A stretch of DNA of 51,076 nt, taken from the NCBI GenBank assembly GCA_913055915.1, contig CAJXKL010000017.1:1-51076 (forward strand). Direction: 5' to 3'. The position numbers and the translations under genes are program-made. Shown here piece by piece: positions 24,273-32,352 of the stretch (its first letter is position 1; every line of letters starts with the position of its first letter). This DNA is from an uncultured Candidatus Nemicrothrix sp. GTDB taxonomy: Bacteria > Actinomycetota > Acidimicrobiia > Acidimicrobiales > MedAcidi-G1. Below the pieces are notes generated by a model, which was not told the origin of the DNA, did no database searches, and saw only the letters and a list, made by a program, of their open reading frames with translations.

Positions 24273-25115
24273 TCAGACCTGCGTGTCGCAGTAGTAGACC
24301 CAGCGGCCCTTCAACTTGACGCGCTGGATCGGCGCCCGGCTCCTGGGGCTGAGCTCTCCGGCCCGCCCGTACACCGCTAGGTGAATTCCAAAGTCGCCGG
24401 GTTCGCCGTACACGTCGACGAACGGCCTGGACTCGATGCTCGTGCCCCGGTACTTGATTGCGTCGTGGACCGTCTCGATGAGGGCCCGGTAGAGCCGGCG
24501 GACCTCCTGGGTCGACAACGTGGCGCTCCCCCGGTCGTAGAGGAGGCCGGCGTGGAACAGCACCTCGTCGCTGTAGATGTCGCCCAGGCCGACAATCACC
24601 GAGTCGTCGGTCAACAGGGCCTTGAGTTCCATTTCGCGCCCCAGAACCTGTCCGGCGAACACGTTCAGCGGGATGGGCTCGCCGACGGTGTCGATGCCCA
24701 GCGCCGCCAGGTCCGGCACCTCGGTCATCAGCTCGTCGGCGCCGACCACGAATGCCTCGGAGCCGCCTTCGGGATCGACCAGGCGCATCTGGCCTCCCTG
24801 GGTGAACGTGATGGTCAGTTCCGTTCCGGGTTCTACGGCATCTCGGGCCGGGTGGCGTCTGAGCGATGATCCGGGCCCCATCTGGACAACCAGCAGATCC
24901 TCGCCGTCGAGGCCAATGACGAGGTACAGGCCGATCCGCTTGACCGAGTCCAACTTTCGGCCCACCAGCCCGGAGGTGAAGGACTTGCGGTTGTGGTACC
25001 GGCCAAGGAGCGTCATCGAGGATGCTTCGGCGGACTTGACCTTGCGGCCGCTGAGATCGCGGTCCAGGTCGCGCCTGATGATCTCGATCTCGGGCAACTC
25101 ATACGCGACTGTCAC
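24273..25115 (-). CDS. Degenerate MutM/Fpg-family protein lacking catalytic residues
   Basis: 280 aa, clearly of the Fpg/Nei fold: ELPEIEIIRRDL at the start, the helix-two-turn-helix LLTDDSVIVGLGDIYSDEVLFHAGL, and VDVYGEPGDFGIHLAVYGRAGE. However, the catalytic N-terminal Pro-Glu of MutM (M-PELPE) is replaced by MTVAYELPE, so no N-terminal proline is formed. The beta-hairpin Lys (R-x-G-K-Y) is Leu (RIGLYLVI). The C4 zinc finger is reduced to one Cys (LSPRSRAPIQR...YYCDTQV). It probably binds DNA or structures without glycosylase/lyase activity, or acts by a changed mechanism. The GTG start overlaps the rnc stop (GTGA). A TTG seven codons in would expose a Pro but shorten the first strand by 3 residues. 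Confidence 0.88.
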   Translation of the reverse strand: MTVAYELPEIEIIRRDLDRDLSGRKVKSAEASSMTLLGRYHNRKSFTSGLVGRKLDSVKRIGLYLVIGLDGEDLLVVQMGPGSSLRRHPARDAVEPGTELTITFTQGGQMRLVDPEGGSEAFVVGADELMTEVPDLAALGIDTVGEPIPLNVFAGQVLGREMELKALLTDDSVIVGLGDIYSDEVLFHAGLLYDRGSATLSTQEVRRLYRALIETVHDAIKYRGTSIESRPFVDVYGEPGDFGIHLAVYGRAGELSPRSRAPIQRVKLKGRWVYYCDTQV

Positions 25116-25921
25116 GGCCTGTCTCCGGTTGATTCGGTTGATTCGGTTGATTCATTCGGCGGGATGTGCCCATCGGCGAGGGACCCGTAGGCCATCTCCG
25201 CCGCCGCCTGTTCGGCTCTCTTCTTGGACGTTCCGTGGCCCGGGCCAAATGTCAGGTCACCCACCTTGACGACGGCCCGGAACCTGGTGTCGTGTTCGGG
25301 GCCCTCGGAGGTGAGGAGGTAGCGGGGAACCTCGCCGGAGCCCTGAGCCACCATCTCCTGGAGGCGGGTCTTGTAGTCGTTGTCCCCCGGGTGGAGTGAG
25401 GCGACCCTGATCGGTTCGGCCAGCAGGCCGTGGACAACCTCGATGGAACGGGCGTGGCCGGCATCCAGGAACACGGCTCCGACGACCGCCTCCATGGCAT
25501 CACACAGGATCGAGGACTTGTCGCGACCTCCCGAGGCGACCTCTCCACGGCCCAGCAGCAGTACGCCACCCAGACCGATCGAGCGTGCCGCACCGGCCAG
25601 GGCGTCCTCGCTTACTACCGCCGACCTGATCTTTGCGAGGTCTCCCTCGTCGTGGTCGGGTCGGGAGCGAAACACCGTTTCGGTGACTGCGAGCCCAAGC
25701 ACAGCATCGCCGAGGAACTCGAGGCGTTCGTTCGACCCGCCACCGTACTCAGCGCACCAGGAGCGATGGGTAAGCGCCGACGCCAGGAGTTCGGGGTCTG
25801 CGAACCGGTGCCCGAGGGCGACCTCGAAGGCATCGAGCGCAGCAGCGGCCAGGCCCTCACCGGGCTGCTCGCTGGTCGGGTGGTCGGTGACCAGGTTCTC
25901 AGCCGAGGCGGGAGACGACAT
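25112..25921 (-). CDS. rnc: Ribonuclease III
   Basis: Double-strand RNA endonuclease for rRNA and mRNA processing. The RNase III domain has NERLEFLGDAVLGLAVTE (from residue about 64) and the second acidic cluster CDAMEAVVGAVFLDAG. The dsRNA-binding domain follows (DYKTRLQEMVAQGSGEVPRYLL...GPGHGTSKKRAEQAAAEMAY). The ATG at 25921 (269 aa) overlaps the acpP end by 23 nt; an upstream ATG at 25969 would overlap more. The C-terminus ends in a short EST repeat. Confidence 0.95.
   Translation of the reverse strand: MSSPASAENLVTDHPTSEQPGEGLAAAALDAFEVALGHRFADPELLASALTHRSWCAEYGGGSNERLEFLGDAVLGLAVTETVFRSRPDHDEGDLAKIRSAVVSEDALAGAARSIGLGGVLLLGRGEVASGGRDKSSILCDAMEAVVGAVFLDAGHARSIEVVHGLLAEPIRVASLHPGDNDYKTRLQEMVAQGSGEVPRYLLTSEGPEHDTRFRAVVKVGDLTFGPGHGTSKKRAEQAAAEMAYGSLADGHIPPNESTESTESTGDRP
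25127..25153. repeat. 9-bp tandem repeat at the rnc 3' end
   Basis: GGTTGATTC is repeated three times perfectly, encoding a Glu-Ser-Thr repeat at the RNase III C-terminus. It is slippage-prone and probably neutral. Confidence 0.85.
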
Positions 25922-26156
25922 AGTCGACGGCGTCACGTACGGACCTGAGGTCGTCGAGGTCGTCGTCATCGAAGCGGAAGCCCACCGAACGTTCGCCCAA
26001 CTCCTCTTCGAGGGCCTCGACCAGTTCTATGAGGGCCAGCGAGTCGGCGTTCAGGTCATCGGCGAACGATGCACCCTCGCTGATGGCGGACGGCTCGATC
26101 TCGAGGATGTCGGCAAGCCGCTCCCGAATTATTCCGAACACCTCGTCACGCCCCAT
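25899..26156 (-). CDS. acpP: Acyl carrier protein
   Basis: 85 aa starting MGRDEVFGIIRERLADILEIEPSAI, with GAGGG 8 nt upstream of the ATG at 26156; the longer frame reaching plsX is non-coding. The 4'-phosphopantetheine attachment site is Ser39 in DLNADSLALIELVEALEEEL. Charge pattern and length fit a type II ACP. It is encoded between plsX, which uses acyl-ACP, and rnc. Confidence 0.93.
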   Translation of the reverse strand: MGRDEVFGIIRERLADILEIEPSAISEGASFADDLNADSLALIELVEALEEELGERSVGFRFDDDDLDDLRSVRDAVDYVVSRLG

Positions 26157-26267
26157 AGGGGTACCCTCGACATGGGTTTCTGCTGGCACCTGAGGCTCCT
26201 TGTCGCCATCTGCTGCGTAAACGACCGCCCGAATCCTAGCGGATACGCATGCTGATGAGCATTGGCT

Positions 26268-26296
26268 CAAATAGCACGAAATAGTACCAAATAAGC
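26268..26296. promoter_or_regulatory. AT-rich iterated 10-bp repeats between plsX and acpP
   Basis: CAAATAGCAC, GAAATAGTAC and CAAATAAGC follow one another at 10-bp steps in the 158-nt gap upstream of acpP. It is the most AT-rich stretch of the area. Helical phasing suggests a protein-binding site or UP-like promoter element for acpP. A TACTAT box (26286-26281, minus strand) lies inside. A separate short inverted repeat (ATGCT/AGCAT) lies just downstream. Function inferred. Confidence 0.4.
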
Positions 26297-26314
26297 TGGG
26301 TTGTCGTGCTGGCC

Positions 26315-27295
26315 TCAGCCCGTGCCGGCCACCGCCGCCGCAAGGTGGTCGACCACCCCGGCCTCGGCCATCTCGGCGGCAATTCCGATGGCGTTCTTCA
26401 TCGCCGTCGCCCCCGTGGAGCCGTGGCTGATGATGCAAACGCCCCGCACGCCGAGGAGCATCGCCCCACCATATGTGTCGGGGTGGAACTGTCTGTAGAG
26501 GGCGTCCAACTCGGGCGCAAGGACGTCAGCGGCCTCAGCGGCCTCAGGCCGGGCTGTCATGCTCGTGAGCAGGGCGCCGATGAGGGTCTTCATGCTTCCC
26601 TCAAGTGCCTTGAGTGCCACGTTGCCAGTGAACCCGTCGGTGACCACCACGTCGGCGGCGTCGGTGAGCAGGTCCCTGCCCTCGACGTTGCCGATGAAGG
26701 CGCCCTGCCTGAACTCGGCCTCGTCGAGGGCCTTGTAGGCCTCCTTCACGAGCGGGTTGCCCTTGCCCGCCTCTTCGCCGATGGAAAGCAGTGCAACGCG
26801 GGGTTCGGCAATGCCGAGGCGGTCCCTTGCGAACACGGCTCCCATCTGGCCGAACTGAACCAGCCATTCGGGGTTGCACTCGGAGTTGGCTCCGGCGTCC
26901 AGGAGCACCGTCGGTGTCGTGCCGGGAGCCGGTAGAAGGGTGGCGATGGCGGGCCGGGAGACCCCGCTGATGCGACCCATCCGGAGCAGGGCGCTTGCCA
27001 TTGTCGCACCTGTGTTTCCGGCGCTGACCATGGCCGAAGCTGCACCGTCACGAACCGCCTCGGCGGCCCGGACGAGCGAGGAGTCCTTCATGCGGCGGAC
27101 GCTGGAGCCCGCTTCGGCGTCCATGGCGATGACCTCGGATGCCTCGATGACCGGCAGGTCACCCGTGTCGCCCATTTCGTCGGAACGACCCACCAGCAGG
27201 ACGGGAGTGCCCTCGTCGGCGGCGAGGCGGGCACCGGCCACGATCTCGGACGGGGCGTTGTCGCCTCCCATGGCGTCTACGGCGATGGGGAGCAT
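26315..27295 (-). CDS. plsX: Phosphate acyltransferase PlsX
   Basis: Converts acyl-ACP to acyl-phosphate for phospholipid synthesis. The 326-aa protein has IAVDAMGGDNAPSEIV at the start, SLVRAAEAVRDGAASAMVSAGNTGA, LLDAGANSECNPEWLVQFGQMG, VVTDGFTGNVALKALEG and GGAMLLGVRGVCIISHGSTGA. Length is normal. It lies 50 nt after rpmF, giving the classical yceD-rpmF-plsX order. No plsY is in the window. Confidence 0.96.
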   Translation of the reverse strand: MLPIAVDAMGGDNAPSEIVAGARLAADEGTPVLLVGRSDEMGDTGDLPVIEASEVIAMDAEAGSSVRRMKDSSLVRAAEAVRDGAASAMVSAGNTGATMASALLRMGRISGVSRPAIATLLPAPGTTPTVLLDAGANSECNPEWLVQFGQMGAVFARDRLGIAEPRVALLSIGEEAGKGNPLVKEAYKALDEAEFRQGAFIGNVEGRDLLTDAADVVVTDGFTGNVALKALEGSMKTLIGALLTSMTARPEAAEAADVLAPELDALYRQFHPDTYGGAMLLGVRGVCIISHGSTGATAMKNAIGIAAEMAEAGVVDHLAAAVAGTG

Positions 27296-27345
27296 CAGGG
27301 CCCTGTTGTCAGATAATTGGACACAGGGGGATGACCGTGTGCTGG

Positions 27346-27525
27346 TCAGTCGACTTCAACTGCCTGGCGTCCTGCGTACCAGCCGCAGTTACCACACACG
27401 TGGTGGGGTCGCTTGGTTGCGCCACACCGGTCGCAGGCGCTACGCGATGCGGTGCTGAGGGTCCAGGCGGCCGCCTTGCGACTGCGGCCCTTGGCCTTCG
27501 AAGTCTTCTTCTTGGGAACGGCCAT
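27346..27525 (-). CDS. rpmF: 50S ribosomal protein L32
   Basis: 59 aa starting MAVPKKKTSKAKGRSRKAAAW, with GAGGA 8 nt upstream. It is a zinc-type L32: C-D-R-C-G at about 31-34 and C-G-N-C-G near 44-47 form the four-Cys ribbon. The 129-nt gap to yceD may hold a promoter, but none is clear. Confidence 0.96.
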   Translation of the reverse strand: MAVPKKKTSKAKGRSRKAAAWTLSTASRSACDRCGATKRPHHVCGNCGWYAGRQAVEVD

Positions 27526-27654
27526 CGTCGGTTCCTCGGTGGTGATCGGTGGTCTGAACTGGGTATCAGGATGAGCAGGGTGCTGTCCTGACGACCCGGC
27601 AAGGCTAGCGGGGAGACCACACAACCCGCACCGGAACCGGGACTGCGACCGGGG

Positions 27655-28227
27655 TCACTGTGTACCTTCCGGTGCAACTGGCGGTTCGCGGGCATCCTCG
27701 TCGTCTCCGGCAGCACCTTCTCGGAGGATGTCGAGCACAGCCCACCTCGGATCCATGGGTCTGCCACCGTCGGACGACATCCCTGTGGGGAAGCGTTCGG
27801 TGTCGGGGCCCTCACATTCGTCTCCGCAGAGTGGCGACAGGGGCAAGGCCAGGAGCACGGCGTCGCGCACGACCGGTTCAAGGTCCAGGCTCTCTCCGGT
27901 CAGCAGGTAGACGTCGCCGGTGTCAGGGAGGTTCCCCTCGCTGTCGGGCCGATCGGGTACGTACACCTCGCCCACCTCCAGGTCGAGGTGGCCCGACACG
28001 GATTCCAGGCAGCGTCGACACTCTCCGATCCAGTCGGCTCGCAGCCTGCCGGTCACCGCAACCTCGCTTCCCCGGATCTCCATGGCCAGCGAGAGGTCGA
28101 CACGCCCGTCGGTCACATCGACGCTGCCGACGGCCAGGTCATCGAGGTTGACCTCGAGGTCAACCTCCCTGACCACATCGCGACGCCGCCGAAGGGCATC
28201 GAGGGAAAACAGGAGGTCCCGGGTCAT
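27655..28227 (-). CDS. yceD: YceD/DUF177 family protein (23S rRNA accumulation)
   Basis: 190 aa with the DUF177 pattern RLRADWIGECRRCLESVSGHLDLEVGEVY, a middle acidic segment, LEPVVRDAVLLALPLSPLCGDECEG and C-terminal DPRWAVLDIL. Two Cys pairs may bind a metal. It is always linked to rpmF; E. coli YceD affects 23S rRNA levels, but the molecular role is unclear. Confidence 0.93.
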   Translation of the reverse strand: MTRDLLFSLDALRRRRDVVREVDLEVNLDDLAVGSVDVTDGRVDLSLAMEIRGSEVAVTGRLRADWIGECRRCLESVSGHLDLEVGEVYVPDRPDSEGNLPDTGDVYLLTGESLDLEPVVRDAVLLALPLSPLCGDECEGPDTERFPTGMSSDGGRPMDPRWAVLDILREGAAGDDEDAREPPVAPEGTQ

Positions 28228-28265
28228 GGCAGCACTGTCACCAGGTGGTCGTGATCATGCCGGCG

Positions 28266-28907
28266 TCAGCCGGGCTCGTCGTGTTCCTGGTCCTGGTCGA
28301 AGAAAACCGACGTGGGTCGGGACCGGGCGGCCTCCTCCTCTGCGGCCTCGGCCTCACGATTCTCGCGATCTCGGTCGAGCACAGTCTCCTGCAGGCGCCG
28401 GCGACCGTTGGCGATGGCGTCCCTGGTGCTCGTGAGAAGGGTCTCGAAACTACCCAACTTCTGGTCGCAGTAGTCCTCGGTCTCGCGACGCATCCGGCGG
28501 GCCTCTTCGCGGGCTGTCTCGAGCAGTTGCCGTGCACGCTGTTCCGCGGTCCTTACGACCTCGGTGCGCTGCACGAGACGCTCGGCCCTGGACCTAGCCA
28601 ACTCGAGGATGTCGTCGCCCTCACCGCGGACCTTTGCCAGGAACTCCTCGCGTTCCTTGAGTAGCCAACGGGCGGCCCGGAGTTCGTCGGGGAGGCGTAC
28701 CACGGCCTCGTCGAGCATGTTCAACAGTTCGTCCTTGTTGATCATCGACGAGGTGGACAACGGCATCGGACGGGCTGACGCCACGACCTCGCGAGCCTGC
28801 CTGAGAATGGCCTCCACCTGGGGCGGACGGTACGGATCGGGCGACACGGCCGACGGGGCCTGGAAGGCCTCGGAGGCAGGAGGCGCCGGAGTCGGCTGGT
28901 CGGTCAT
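28266..28907 (-). CDS. Coiled-coil SepIVA/DivIVA-like protein
   Basis: 213 aa starting MTDQPTPAPPASEAFQAP. After a Pro-rich leader come INKDELLNMLDEAVVRLPDELRAARWLLKEREEFL and a long charged coiled coil (about 85-185, A/E/R-rich, ELARSRAERLVQRTEVVRTAEQRARQLLETAREEA), then an acidic tail. The position between coaD/rsmD and yceD-rpmF-rnc matches mycobacterial SepIVA, a septal regulator of cell elongation and division. That ortholog call rests on synteny and architecture. The start overlaps the coaD stop (ATGA). Confidence 0.82.
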   Translation of the reverse strand: MTDQPTPAPPASEAFQAPSAVSPDPYRPPQVEAILRQAREVVASARPMPLSTSSMINKDELLNMLDEAVVRLPDELRAARWLLKEREEFLAKVRGEGDDILELARSRAERLVQRTEVVRTAEQRARQLLETAREEARRMRRETEDYCDQKLGSFETLLTSTRDAIANGRRRLQETVLDRDRENREAEAAEEEAARSRPTSVFFDQDQEHDEPG

Positions 28908-29383
28908 GGCGCGGACCGGCCCGCCAAGCGGCTGGAGACGGAGTCTGGGACCATGGTGGATACGTCGCCGCCCAGACGCGCCACCTCCCGGATGAGCCTC
29001 GATGCCAGGAACGACCGCCTGGAGGCCGTGGGCAGGAAGAGCGTCTCCACCCCGGAGATCGCCGAGTTCATCTGGGCCATCTGGAGTTCGCTCTCGAAGT
29101 CGGACACCGCCCGCAGGCCCTTGATGATGAAGTCGGCACCGACCTCTCGGGCCAGGTCGACGACGAGGCCGTCGAAAGAGGTGGTCGAGACGTTGGGCAG
29201 GTGGTCGAAGCAACCGTCAAGCATGTCCATGCGCTCGTCGAGGTCGAACAGGCCATCGCCCTTGGACGGGTTGATCAGCGCTGCCACAACCACCTCGTCG
29301 AACAGGCGTGCCGAGGTCTCGACCATCTCGACATGGCCGTTGTGGACAGGGTCGAAGGATCCGGGATAGAGGACTCGGGTCAC
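28904..29383 (-). CDS. coaD: Phosphopantetheine adenylyltransferase
   Basis: Fourth step of CoA synthesis. The GTG at 29383 (159 aa) overlaps the rsmD stop (GTGA) and gives VTRVLYPGSFDPVHNGHVEMV, containing the (H/T)xGH nucleotidyl-transfer motif HNGH. Later blocks DFIIKGLRAVSDFESELQMAQMN and the ISSTxxRE-like SFLASRLIREVARLGGDVS are present. Upstream residues of the longer frame are non-conserved. Confidence 0.95.
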   Translation of the reverse strand: MTRVLYPGSFDPVHNGHVEMVETSARLFDEVVVAALINPSKGDGLFDLDERMDMLDGCFDHLPNVSTTSFDGLVVDLAREVGADFIIKGLRAVSDFESELQMAQMNSAISGVETLFLPTASRRSFLASRLIREVARLGGDVSTMVPDSVSSRLAGRSAP

Positions 29384-29955
29384 TTGTGGTGGCTCCCAGT
29401 CGGGTCGGTTGGTTGGTTGGCTTCGGGGGTTGGCCTCATCAGCATCACCACGGTACTCCCGTGGCGACGGGTGGACTCGACATTCCACCGTGGGCCGGGG
29501 TCGATTTCGTGGTTCGACTCGACGACCACCACCGACCCCGGTGGACCGCCCGCCACCGAGTCGAGGAGATCAGGCCACGAGTCGAAGCCGTAGGGCGGAT
29601 CAAGGAGCACGAGGTCCCACTCCGTCCGGTTGGCCCGCACCCATGACGTGCCGTCGGCGACGACGACCTCGGCCCGGTCCTCCATGCCGCATGTGGTGAC
29701 GTTCTGGAGGACAAGGTCGGCACCGGACCGTGAGTTCTCGACGAATACCGCCCGTTCGGCTCCACGTGACATTGCCTCGATTCCGAGGGCCCCGGTTCCG
29801 GCGAACAGGTCGAGCACCACGGCCCCCTCGATGGCGCCGAGGCTGTAGAGGGCGTTGAACATGGACTCCCTGACCCTGTCGCTGGTCGGACGCAGCCCCG
29901 GCCCGGTGGGACCGGCCAGGCGGCGACCTCCGGCGGTTCCCGCCACGACCCTCAT
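29380..29955 (-). CDS. rsmD: 16S rRNA (guanine966-N2)-methyltransferase RsmD
   Basis: 191 aa with MRVVAGTAGGRRL, RPTSDRVRESMFNAL, the SAM loop VLDLFAGTGALGIEAMSRGA and catalytic LLDPPYG (DPPY). Length is typical. It is coupled to coaD through a 4-nt overlap, the usual pair. Confidence 0.95.
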   Translation of the reverse strand: MRVVAGTAGGRRLAGPTGPGLRPTSDRVRESMFNALYSLGAIEGAVVLDLFAGTGALGIEAMSRGAERAVFVENSRSGADLVLQNVTTCGMEDRAEVVVADGTSWVRANRTEWDLVLLDPPYGFDSWPDLLDSVAGGPPGSVVVVESNHEIDPGPRWNVESTRRHGSTVVMLMRPTPEANQPTDPTGSHHK

Positions 29956-30019
29956 TGGCTACGCACCCCCATCGTCTCAGTATGGTGGGCGGTGGCGCCG
30001 GGCCGCTACGGTCCGGCCG

Positions 30020-30190
30020 GTGAGAGCACCTTCAACCATCATCTGTGTCGACTGTGGCGGAACGTGCCATCTGCTCGGCCATCCGGACCACGACCTGGAG
30101 CCGGGAGACTCCGTCGCCTACAGGTGCGAGCTCTGCATGGACCGCTGGGACATCGTCATGTCCGACGATGACGACGAACCCGACCTGTAG
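30020..30190 (+). CDS. Small zinc-ribbon-like protein, hypothetical
   Basis: 56 aa from a GTG: VRAPSTIICVDCGGTCHLL, then YRCELCMDRWDIVMSDDDDEPDL. Two C-x2-C pairs 27 residues apart predict a zinc ribbon, with an acidic C-terminus. It is divergent from rsmD (65-nt gap) and convergent with recG. The start is not strongly supported by a ribosome-binding site. Function unknown; the Cys spacing argues for a real gene. Confidence 0.65.
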   Translation: MRAPSTIICVDCGGTCHLLGHPDHDLEPGDSVAYRCELCMDRWDIVMSDDDDEPDL

Positions 30191-30191
30191 C

Positions 30192-30212
30192 AACCCCAGG
30201 ACCCACGGGGTT
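30192..30212. terminator. Small hairpin between convergent zinc-ribbon gene and recG
   Basis: AACCCC and GGGGTT pair across a 9-nt loop directly after the plus-strand stop and touching the recG stop codon. Short and without a T-tract; a weak bidirectional terminator at best. Confidence 0.35.
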
Positions 30213-32341
30213 CAGGACTTGAGCAGGAAGTCCGACTCGGCCTCTCCCAGGAACAACGCCACCTCGTCTGCCAGATGGGGATGGGCCACAAGCCCGTCAC
30301 CGTCGCCCACGAGCCGTACCGCCACCTCACGGGCGGCCTCGACCCACTCCCGGTCACGGCGGAGCGAGGCCAGACGCAGGTCGTTCCGGCCCTTTTGTCG
30401 TTCGCCCATGATCGTTCCCTCACCCCGCAGGTCCAGGTCGACCTCAGCAAGCTCGAAGCCGTCGGTGCTGCGTACCAGTGCCCTCAGACGCTCCTCGGAA
30501 TCGAGGGTAGGTGCCTCGCCTACGAAGATGCACCTGCTGGCGACCGCTCCCCTGCCGACCCGGCCCCGAAGCTGGTGCAGCTGTGCGATTCCGAAGCGTG
30601 CTGCATCGAGCACCACCATGACCGTGGCGTTCGGTACGTCCACGCCGACCTCGATGACCGTGGTGGCGACCATCACGTCAATGTCACCAGTGCGGAACCG
30701 GCTCATCGCCTCTTCGCGTTCAGCCTGGCCGACACGTCCGTGGAGCAGGCCCAGCCGCAGGTCTGCTAGAGGTCCGGCGGACAGTTCCGCCAGGGTCTCC
30801 TCAGCTGATCGGACCTCGAGGCTCTCGGACTCCTCGATCAGGGGACACACCACGTAGGCCTGTCGCCCGGCCGCCACCTCGGACCTGACCGCCTGCCAGA
30901 CGTCCTCGTCGGCATCTTCCACCCAGGAGGTTGCGATCGGTGTCCGCCCGGGTGGCATCTCGTCGAGCACGGACACGTCGAGGTCGCCGTAGACGGTCAT
31001 GGCAGCCGTCCTCGGAATGGGCGTGGCCGTCATGACGAGGACGTCGGGAACCGTTGCGTCCTCGTTCTTCTCGCGTAGCGCCGCACGTTGTTCCACACCG
31101 AACTTGTGCTGTTCATCTATCACGACGACGCCAAGGGAGTTGAACTCGACGCCCTCCTGGATGAGCGCATGCGTACCAATGAGGATATCCACACGGCCTT
31201 CTGAGAGTTCTGCGGTGATACGCCTCCGCTCAGGGGCCGGTGTGCGACCGGTTAGCAGGTCCACCCTGAGGGGTCGATTCCCCAGAAGGGTCGACGGGTC
31301 TGGGACCGTGAGGTCTCCGAGCAGTTCCGCCACGCCCAGGTGGTGCTGCTCGGCAAGCACCCCCGTTGGGGCCATCAGCGCTCCCTGGTGACCACCCTGC
31401 ACCGCAGCCAGCATTGCGGTGACTGCGACGACGGTCTTTCCTGACCCGACGTCTCCCTGGAGGAGTCTGTGCATGGGGTGTGGCTCAACGAGGTCGACCC
31501 CGATCTCGTCGATTGTCCGGGTCTGGGCGCCCGTCAGGGGGAACCCGAGGGCCCCGTGGAACGCCCCGACAAGGTCACCGTCGACGCTGTGGGCGATCCC
31601 CCTCGTGGTGCGCTCCAGCTCGACCTTCCGTTGGACCAGCTCAAGTTGGATGCGCAGCAGTTCGTCGAACACCAGGCGGCGCCTGGCCTCGGACACCTCT
31701 TTCATGGAGCCCGGCCGGTGGATGCCGCTGAAGGCCTCTGAGCGACCGACGAGGCGGTAGGTGTCACGGATCCCGGCTGGTACCGGGTCGGCGAACCCAC
31801 GGCCCGTGGTCACCCTCCGGAGGGCCTCTGCGGCCATGGAGTCGAACTCCCAGGTGTGGAGGCCGGCCGCCTCGGACTGCGGGTAGACGGCGACGATCCT
31901 GCCCGTGCGGTCACCCACCAGGTCGACCAGCGGGTTCGTCATCTGGTTGCGACCCTGGTACTGGTCGACCTTTCCGAACACCACCGCCTCGGTTCCGACC
32001 GACAGCTGTCTCTCCCTCCACGCCTGGTTGAAGAAGGTCAGGCCAAGCGAGCCGGTATCGTCCTCGACCCTGACCTCGACCAGCGACCGGCGGTTCCGGG
32101 TTCGGCGCGCCGTCACGGAGGTGACCCGCACAAGGACCATCCCCTCCTGGCCCGCCGGGAGGGCCGAGATCGTCGCCTCACGGCTCCTGTCCAGGTATCT
32201 GCGCGGGTAGTAGCAGAGCATGTCCAGCACCGTGTGCACGTCGACCTTCGCCAGGGCCGCTGCCCTCTTGTCGCCCACACCGTTCAGGTCCGTGACGGGC
32301 CGGTCGTCCAGTTCCCTGAGGGTTACGCCGTCGCCGGCCAC
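30212..32341 (-). CDS. recG: ATP-dependent DNA helicase RecG
   Basis: Branched-DNA translocase for stalled forks and recombination. The 709-aa protein has the N-terminal helix-hairpin (DLNGVGDKRAAALAKVDVHTVLDMLCYYPRRYLDRS) and the OB wedge domain (about 65-145). The helicase core has GDVGSGKT (296-303), the II motif DEQHKFGVEQR, TATPIPRT, and motif VI QLRGRVGRG. The GTG start follows the kinase gene by 11 nt. Confidence 0.97.
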   Translation of the reverse strand: MAGDGVTLRELDDRPVTDLNGVGDKRAAALAKVDVHTVLDMLCYYPRRYLDRSREATISALPAGQEGMVLVRVTSVTARRTRNRRSLVEVRVEDDTGSLGLTFFNQAWRERQLSVGTEAVVFGKVDQYQGRNQMTNPLVDLVGDRTGRIVAVYPQSEAAGLHTWEFDSMAAEALRRVTTGRGFADPVPAGIRDTYRLVGRSEAFSGIHRPGSMKEVSEARRRLVFDELLRIQLELVQRKVELERTTRGIAHSVDGDLVGAFHGALGFPLTGAQTRTIDEIGVDLVEPHPMHRLLQGDVGSGKTVVAVTAMLAAVQGGHQGALMAPTGVLAEQHHLGVAELLGDLTVPDPSTLLGNRPLRVDLLTGRTPAPERRRITAELSEGRVDILIGTHALIQEGVEFNSLGVVVIDEQHKFGVEQRAALREKNEDATVPDVLVMTATPIPRTAAMTVYGDLDVSVLDEMPPGRTPIATSWVEDADEDVWQAVRSEVAAGRQAYVVCPLIEESESLEVRSAEETLAELSAGPLADLRLGLLHGRVGQAEREEAMSRFRTGDIDVMVATTVIEVGVDVPNATVMVVLDAARFGIAQLHQLRGRVGRGAVASRCIFVGEAPTLDSEERLRALVRSTDGFELAEVDLDLRGEGTIMGERQKGRNDLRLASLRRDREWVEAAREVAVRLVGDGDGLVAHPHLADEVALFLGEAESDFLLKS

Positions 32342-32352
32342 GCCTGCTGCCC

